Origin: Reclinomonas americana ATCC 50394 | Taxonomy: Eukaryota; Jakobida; Jakobea; Jakobida | Assembly: GCA_048213135.1 (NCBI GenBank) | Contig: AFZH01022989.1 | Location: 1-25,580, forward strand | DNA length: 25,580 bases | Direction of reading: 5' to 3' | In this document: positions 18,855-25,580 of the stretch, in pieces | How positions within the stretch are numbered: the stretch's first letter is position 1 | Layout of the letters: each line of letters starts with the position of its first letter | Notes under the pieces: model-generated | What the model was told of the DNA's origin: nothing | The model's input: only the letters and a program-made list of their open reading frames with translations | Database searches by the model: none | Position numbers and translations under genes: made by a program

Positions 18855-21800
18855 ACTCACTTACTCACTCACTCACTCACACACACACGCACACACACTC
18901 ACCTTCGCCCACTCCAGCCTGGAAGAATATGTGGATGAAGAGCACAAATATCAACATGCGCAGCAGTGTCCAGCCGCGGGCCAGATTCGAGGTCGTAGCA
19001 CACGGAATGCAATCGCCCTCCCAATGTGAATAGTCCATCTATGTCGCACACACAAAACACAATGTGAGTACATGGATGCCGCCGTCCGCGGTTCGCGACA
19101 TGTCACTCACCGCGCACGCTCCACACAAGGGAGAATCACTGAGACGATTTGAGCCAGGCCGACAGTAGTCTGCGCCGGGCTGCACGGCTGTCGACGACGG
19201 TCGCTGACACAGATCGTACGGGCACGTGTAGGCGACAATGTCACCGCCGGCCGGCTGCTGGATCAGCGAGCCCGTCCACCCCTTGGCCAGCACCGTTGTT
19301 GTATGCCACTCTTGAGTCACGGGGAACGTCCACATGGGCGATTCCAACTGAAGATCGAGGCCGCCATTGCATGTCATGCCGGTCGGAGGGCACGCTCGAC
19401 ACTCCTCGTCAAAGTTCGACAAGGAGTATTGGCCAGCGGAGCACGCCTGACAGCCGATGGAGGTATACTGCTGACCGGCGGGGCACGCCTCGTTGACAAT
19501 GGTGAAGAAGGGAGCGCCGCCTGCGAAGACACCGACGCCGTTGATGGACACGGTAATGTCGAAATTGCCGTCGCGATAGCCGTATGCTGCATCATCGTCA
19601 AATGTTGCTGGTATTGTTGTTGTACGGCTGGCAAGCGTGCGATTACTGGTGGTGGTGGACGGTGGAGACCGACCGCGTCCAGATACAAAGAGATTGAAGG
19701 TGGCAATGCCGCCGAGGGTGGCCTGTGTTTCGTCGCCGGTCTGCGGTACGTGGAGAGTGGTTGAGAATGGAGAGAGCACAGAGTAGTAGGAGACGTGCTT
19801 GAGATAGTGGTTCAAGAAAACTACGACAGAAAGGAGCGAATCATGTGTTGATGGAGCAATGCAAACAGCACACTCCACGAGAAACAGTGAGTATTACAAG
19901 AACCTGCTCGGTGCAAAAAAGAGGGCGAAAAAGCGATAAACCCAAAGACACGTGATGAGGCCGCCTTGCTCACAATTGTTCATATGCATGAACATGACTA
20001 CCTATGGCTGCAAGGCAGCAGCTCACGATTCAGACGGAGGAGCTGCATTGTTCGTGAGATTGGCGAGAGAAAAAGGTACTTCACGAAGACCGGCGAAATC
20101 TCGTGCTAGAAACAGTCTCAAGGTGCTTGCCTACTCTCCATGAAGAGACAGAGAACCGAGACACTAGCTTCACCATCTCAATCAATGAAAGACAGTCTGC
20201 TACTAGCAAACGCATGGCGCACTCACCGAGTTGCAGGCCGGACATTGTATGCGGAAAAGTGTACCATCCAGTGTGGACATGAACTGTTGAAATAAGTCCG
20301 TGGCACGGACCTGTACAATGCGTGGCTCGTACGGCGAAGGAAAGGTGATGTTGCCTCGTGTTGCGAGCGAGAGCGAGGCGGTGAAGAGAGCTGTGAATGT
20401 GCAGATGATGAGAAGAAGACATTGTGCGCCATGGGATGTAGAGGGAACTCTCGTGAGTGAGTGTGTGTGTGTATGTATGTGTGGGAGTGAGTAAGTGAAT
20501 GGGAGTGAGAGTGAGTGAATAGGGGTGAGTGCATGGGTGAATGGGGGTAAGAATGAGTGACAAAGAGACTAGGCGAGTGTAGAATAACTGCACCTACTCG
20601 CTCACACCTCCACTACCTCGAACATACACACTCACTCACTCACTGCACCCACTCACTTCCATTATCACTCCATCCTTCCATGCTGCACTAACTCACCTCT
20701 CTCTCACATTCACTCGCCCACGCCCACCCCTCATCCTTCCACTACTCGCTCACTCCCACGCATACACACTCACTCTCTCTCTCTCTCATCACGGTGTGCT
20801 TCTCTTGTTGTGCTTGAGTGTACCCAGTGAACAGCGCTCCAAAGATGCTCCAGTCAATAAAACTGATGCAACCCCTCGTCTGTGACACGCAACTGCTTCC
20901 CACTTCCGCGGCATCCCGGTTGGTGGCCACGTTGCCGTCTATGGTCACGTGATGCGCTTCCATCCATTCAGACCAACCACCCCTGGAGAGAAAAGACTGA
21001 TGCAGTGGCATCAGTGTGGTGGGGTCGCCGCCACCATTCCAGAATAGCCCTCCACCCGAGCCTTCGCCAAGCAAATGCGTCGAGCCACTGTCACCCTGGG
21101 CCATAGCCACGTTGCCAGAAATGCTGACATGGTCCAACGTGACGGCCGCTGCGGAGAGCATCGGTTTGGTGATATTGACGGCCAGGCCACCACCACGTGC
21201 TCCACTCCAGTTGTCAGCAAATGTCGTTGAGGCAAAGCTTGTTATCGTCGTGTCCGTCACAGACGCCCCGCCACCGTCACCGCGCTCGGCCGTGTTGCTG
21301 ACGAAGCGAGTGTCTGTGCAAGTGAGCGTGGAGGAGCCACCGGCAAAGAGACCACCACCAACTGTTGCCGCTGTGTTGTTTAACAGCTGTGAACCCGAGA
21401 TGGTTAGCTGCGGGCTGTTGTCCGTGTACACGCCACCGCCATTCTCAGCCTGATTCCCTTCCAGTGTCGCCGCAGTCATCACCACTAGAGCAGTCTCCGC
21501 AGCCGACACACCGCCACCACCACCACCACCATCGACTCGATTGGCGAGCAGTCGCGATCCCCACAGCGTGGTGCGTGAGCTACCAGCAGCATACAAAGCA
21601 CCACCCCACAACAGTGCCCGACCACCACTCAGCGTGCTGCTCGTATCAATCCATGTTCCCAGTCCCTGTGTAGTCACATGCCCACCAGATGTGGCTGCCA
21701 CGTTGCTCTGGAACTGGGTTGTGGACGACGTGACGTTGGCTGATTGTGAGACGTACATGCCGCCTCCGGCGAGAGTGGCGTTGTTGGCTGACATGATGCA

Positions 21801-23336
21801 GTTGGCGAGACTGATCTGCGATAATCCATCCGCGTACACGCCACCACCGTCTGCGGTGGCCTGGTTGTTGTTGATTAAAGTGTCCGTCAACGTGTGATTA
21901 CTGTTCTGATCGGTGAACATGCCACTGCCAAAGGGGGCAGAGTTGCCAACGATGAAAGCATCCGACCAGGAAGACGAGGACTGCAAGTCAGCAAACATTC
22001 CACCACCGAAGTGCAGAGCCTTGTTGTTCTGCACACTGGAACTGCCGGAAACAGCAAGCGTGGCGGTGGCAGTGAGATACACGCCGCCACCATTCTGTAT
22101 TGCCTGATTGCTGTCCACAACAGACTGTGACTGCATCTGCAAGTGCGCCTGCTTGACAAGCACTGCGATGCCGCCGCCGTACAGCGCTGTGTTGCTGGAG
22201 ATGATGGTGTTGGTGAGAGTGGCTGTGGTGGCCACCTCGTTGAGCATCACACCGCCACCGAAACCAGAAGGCGATGCGTTGGACATCACGGTAGTGTTCA
22301 CGATCGCGCAGTTCTCGCCACTCATGGATACACCACCACCACCAGTGTCATTAGCAGTGTTTCTCGTGATGTGAGAACCAGACAGGCGAGACTGTGTTCC
22401 GACCAGCACGCCACCGCCAGTCACCAGCTGTCCAGACACCGAGTTGCCCGAGACGACACAGCCAGCGGACGAGCTCGATGCGTCAAGTAACAGAGCTCCA
22501 CCTCCATGTGAGCGACCGGCAATGACGAGAGGGACGGACGAATGCACAGAGTTTTCAGTCAGGGTCGACGAAGTGACTGTGGCACCGTTAACTGCGAGAA
22601 CTGCCCCGCCACCGCAGAAACCACCCGAAGGGTAGAGCGCATTTCCAGCACCAGCATCCTCTACACGGTTGTTGAGGAATTGAGAACCACTAACTGTGGC
22701 TGGCGAGTTCACGAGAAGCACGGCACCACCACCGTTGTGGTTGCTGCCTTGTCCGTTGAGTGTGTTGCTGAGACCGCCGGCACCATCAAGGAGGGACTGG
22801 TTGCCACTGAAGGTACATCTGGTGACATTGAATGTGCCCTGAGCAGGAACACAAATGACGAGTAAGAATACTAGCTGCCTCCACGGACTGCACAGCGTGA
22901 ACCGAAAATGTGCAACTGCTAATGATGAGGGTGCAACAAGCAACGCTGCTCCTCCACCATTGAAGCCGCCAAAGGAGGCAACAATCGTGCTGTTGAAGCC
23001 ACCCGCACCGTTGTGCCACGATGTGTTGTTGAGAAAGTGCGACTGGCTGAGCGTCTGCAATATAGAGGTGTGGTGTGATTTGACTCTGCGACAACAGAAG
23101 CATTGAATGGCACGACAAGCGAACGAACCAACACGGACGCCTAGTTGGGGGCGGAGTAAACAAGCAGGGCACCACCGCCGGAAAACGTAGACGAGCTGCT
23201 TCCAGACGAAGCGTTCCCGCTGCCTCCGTTGCCTGCAAGGACGATTAGCAAGGTGACTGTACGGGCATGGGATGTAAGCGTGCATGCAATCACAATTCCC
23301 GCTAGCGGTGTTGTTGAGGAATGTGCAGGTATCAAT
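15269..23336 (-). CDS. Beta-helix surface protein with multi-pass membrane domain (5' end probably incomplete)
   Basis: Seventeen minus-strand exons keep phase: 23294-23336, 23162-23232, 22917-23054, 20774-22838, 20227-20390, 19111-19740, 18903-19038, 18221-18731, 17769-18148, 17541-17707, 17235-17469, 16948-16995, 16779-16832, 16468-16677, 16176-16406, 15580-15741 and 15269-15522. They total 1832 codons plus stop. Residues to about 770 are roughly 18 Pmp/PbH1-like coils (FLNNxA then GGGVY or GGGL), a right-handed beta-helix. Residues 828-1037 hold a filamin-like end (VSINGVGVFAGGAPFFTIV) and a GCC2/GCC3-like Cys-rich stalk (CPAGQQYTSIGCQAC). About 9-10 hydrophobic segments follow (for example LLRMLIFVLFIHIFFQA and LLPIFVILLALVLCTPVLL). 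The tail is acidic and Pro/Ala-rich. No signal peptide is seen, so the first exon is missing. The ectodomain probably binds carbohydrate or neighbouring surfaces; channel activity is only a guess. Confidence 0.85.
16655..17065 (-). repeat. Three tandem copies of an exon-intron unit
   Basis: The upstream parts of the exons ending at 16995, 16832 and 16677 encode variants of one 16-18 residue motif: DGAPGEFERQAPPSTPG, GLGGARRELGLQAPPDGPG and DGAPGVLELQALPDAAG. The polypyrimidine stretches in front of each exon also match (CTCATTGTT...CGCACAG type). The unit period is about 155-163 nt. The third copy is extended into a longer exon. Confidence 0.85.
16906..16941. repeat. (GT)n(GA)n microsatellite in intron
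   Basis: This sits just upstream (plus strand) of the 48-nt mini-exon of the membrane-protein gene, inside the intron between the first two duplicated mini-exons. Confidence 0.9.
18781..18902. repeat. Compound CA/CT/ACTC microsatellite in intron
   Basis: The tract fills most of the intron 18732-18902 of the membrane-protein gene. Read on the minus strand it is a chain of GTGTGT, GTGAGT and GAGAGA units, and the true donor GTGAGT at 18902 is followed by many look-alike donors. Confidence 0.9.
20391..20773 (-). other. Low-complexity intron with complementary halves
   Basis: On the minus strand, the 5' half is rich in GTGAGT and GAGTGAG and the 3' half is rich in ACTCAC and CATTCAC. The two halves could pair. 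It separates the long beta-helix exon from the exon at 20227-20390. The donor chosen (GTGAGT at 20773) leaves a short Arg-Glu run from the microsatellite at the end of the coding exon. Confidence 0.6.
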
Positions 23337-23394
23337 CTGTTCAGCACCACGAAAGTAAGACCGACCGTCACCCCCCCTGCGGGAAGTGGCAATC

Positions 23395-23690
23395 CCAGTG
23401 TCCGTGACTAATCCAGGAAGTCTGGCATTAGCGCCTCCCTGTGCTGCCTAAAGGCGACTGGCCTCTCCCAGTCAGTGCATTAGTATGGACTAGAGTCGGT
23501 GCTACTGACTAATGCCAGTGCTGCGATGTGCTGGGATTGAGATGCACAACTCCAGTCAACTGCAGTCGCGACATTAGGCACTAGTCGGCGCGCACCCTCC
23601 AGCGCACAATGCCAGTCATGGCATTAGCTCGTAGTCTTTAGTTACACGTCAATAGCAATGGTTTTAGTCGTGACTAATCATCTTACCACA
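23395..23690. promoter_or_regulatory. Cluster of ACTAATGCCA / TGGCATTAGT motifs
   Basis: At least seven copies of a CTAAT(GCC) core occur in both orientations: GACTAAT at 23405, TGGCATTAGC at 23423, GCATTAGT at 23477, GACTAATGCCA at 23507, ACATTAGGC at 23571, a perfect 7-bp inverted repeat at 23608-23625 (AATGCCA, 4-base spacer, TGGCATT), and GTGACTAATC near 23670. The cluster lies just upstream of the first exon I can place in the minus-strand membrane gene. It may be a promoter or an old repeat; neither is proven. Confidence 0.4.
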
Positions 23691-24300
23691 TTGAAAGTCT
23701 CTCTGATGTGTGTGATGTATGTGAGGGAGAGAGGGGGGGAGAGTGAGAGAGGAATGCAGTGTGTGTGTGTGTGTGCGAGAGAGAGAGAGTGCATGCGCAG
23801 TGTGATTGATCGAATTTGCACGTGCGTGCGCCACATTCCTCCTCTCCTTCATTTCATCACGTCTTCCACCATGACTTGCACACTGGCGCAGTCAACGGCG
23901 ACAGCTCGTGCCAAGCGTGCAGCGCGCGCCGGCGAGACAACTCAGTGGCGGGAAAATTCAATTGCTTACGTCACACTTTTGCACATTCTCACGCGCACAG
24001 GTTAGTTGCTCGTTGCGCTGCGTGTCTTGCTTGATGTGCAGCAATGGCTGTGCTGGTACCTGACACGCTCATGTCGACAGAGAGGGAGAACGCGTCCCGC
24101 GTGCAAGTGGCGAGTGTTTGTGTTTGCGCGCGCAAACCACGCATGTCGCGCATGTCTCACACACGCACCACGCACGCGCGCGTGCATTGGCCGATCGTGG
24201 CGATGGGCGCATGTGTTGTCAATTCCACGGTCATGCCATTGGAGCTGGTGCGCATGCGCATGTGGTCTTGTTGTCGGTGATGCACTTGATTACGTCACTC
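23691..24300. other. Gene-poor stretch with a small microsatellite
   Basis: A GT/GA microsatellite lies at about 23757-23790. The rest has CpG-rich sequence and short open frames on both strands, but no domain, splice pair or codon bias that I would call a gene. Confidence 0.5.
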
Positions 24301-24309
24301 TCTGCTTCC

Positions 24310-24568
<259 letters not shown>

Positions 24569-24792
24569 GCCTGTCTGTCTGGGTGTGTATGTGTTTATGT
24601 GCGTGCGTGCTGTGTGGTGTTCCAATCGTGCACTCTGCTTGCTTATGTCAAGGTCGTTGGTATTGCTGCGCAAAAGAAAGAGCATGTGACTGAGTGAGTC
24701 GACGGGGTGTGTATGAGAGAGGACGAAGGGTATGTGTGTGCTTGTCTTGTTTGCGAGAGTGATTGAGAGCGAGAGGGTGACTGTGCGGGTTA

Positions 24793-24796
24793 TGTG

Positions 24797-24851
<55 letters not shown>

Positions 24852-24852
24852 G
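24793..24852. repeat. (GT)n(GA)n microsatellite
   Basis: A run of GT dinucleotides changes to GA at about 24831. This is the same compound type as those in the introns upstream, here in DNA without a recognised gene. Confidence 0.92.
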
Positions 24853-25216
24853 CGGGCGAGTTTGTGCTTGTGAGAGAGTGAGGGAGGGAGTGAATGCTGT
24901 TTATTCTGTGTTCCTTGCGCCGCTATGTATGATGACTTGGTGTGCCTGTACTTGTGTTCCTTCCTTCCGTCCATCCTCGTTGCCGCTGTGTCTACAATAT
25001 GCCCCCCGTTTCTCTACTTTACTTCCGAGAGAAGGGAATAGCTAGAGAGAGGGAGAGAGGGAGAAAGAAGAGAATCCACGCGGGAGCAAGAGTGAGCGAG
25101 CAACAAGGTGATTGATAGGAAGAGGCAGGGAGATGAGTGGCGGAATGAGGGAGAGAGGGACTGAGAATAGCGGTGGAATTGCGAGTGTGTGTGTGTGTGT
25201 GAGAAACAGAGTAAGC

Positions 25217-25580
25217 GAGGATGGTATTTGATGGAGTGAGGCAATGTGAGTGTGAGGCAGCGTGTTTAGAGGAAGTAGGGGAGTGGCAGCGTGGCGAGAG
25301 AGAGTGTGAGCAAGATGGTGATGGATGGGATGACAGAATCAGGCAGTGTGTGTGAAGAGAAAAGGTGAGCTGTGGAGCGACGAGCGAGTGAGGATGCAGG
25401 AGAAGGAGGAGTGAGAGAGTGTGGGAGCAGGGGGTGATGGTCGAGCAGCATAGTGATGGATGAGATGAGAGTGTGGGGCAGTGCAGGTGAGTGGTGGAGC
25501 GACGAGTGAGGATGGGAGAGGGAGGAGCAAGAGAGAGTGGGGGTGGTCGAGCAGCGTAGTGATGGATGAGATGAGAGTGT
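25217..25580. repeat. Degenerate G/A-rich minisatellite, runs off the window
   Basis: The phrase TGATGGATGRGATGA recurs at about 25319, 25454 and 25560, so spacing is about 135 and 106 bp. Each copy is associated with a GTGGAGCGACGAG block (25372 and 25494). An earlier weaker copy may start near 25217. No coding potential is supported. Confidence 0.7.

Overview
The window is nuclear DNA of a unicellular eukaryote. The genes are split by short introns (about 48 to 250 nt, mostly GTGAGT or GTGNNN donors and CAG acceptors). Coding sequence has GC-rich third positions, and intergenic and intronic DNA is full of GT, GA, CT and TCG microsatellites. I cannot name the lineage. The protein families (NACHT with pentapeptide and WD40 repeats, receptor-like kinases, a parallel beta-helix surface protein with a multi-pass membrane domain) point to a free-living protist rather than an animal, plant or bacterium.

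Left half (1-14570): a duplicated two-gene unit. Each unit has a plus-strand NACHT-winged helix-pentapeptide-WD40 gene (an NLR-like STAND ATPase), followed tail to tail by minus-strand relics of a WD40/coiled-coil/kinase gene. Copy A of the plus gene enters from the left edge (1-4037, 9 WD40 repeats). Copy B is complete (5994-11665, 13 exons, predicted 1364 aa, 14 WD40 repeats). Ten exons match between A and B with the same length and phase, except that the last differs by whole WD40 repeats. One upstream exon of A is damaged. The minus-strand partners (4478-5990 and 12052-14570) carry frameshifts, a stop, lost kinase lobes and substituted catalytic residues, so the NACHT genes are kept while their neighbours decay.

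Right half: a minus-strand gene at 15269-23336 can be assembled into 17 exons that keep phase throughout (5499 nt, 1832 codons plus stop; the true N-terminus is probably upstream). It encodes about 770 residues of right-handed beta-helix repeats, a filamin-like and Cys-rich stalk, about 9 or 10 membrane segments and a long acidic tail. The tail includes three tandemly duplicated mini-exons. Upstream of it is a 300-bp cluster of a TGGCATTAGT-like motif, including a perfect inverted repeat. The last 2 kb (23.7-25.58 kb) is gene-poor, with a large (CT)n(TCG)n(CT)n tract and a G/A-rich minisatellite running off the end.

The most interesting possibility is a pair of NLR-like receptors. Their nearly identical 42-residue WD40 repeats differ in number and vary mainly at a few fixed positions, as in fungal self/non-self NWD genes. 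They lie beside relics built from the same repeat on the opposite strand, which could exchange sequence with them. The link to recognition or immunity is inference.
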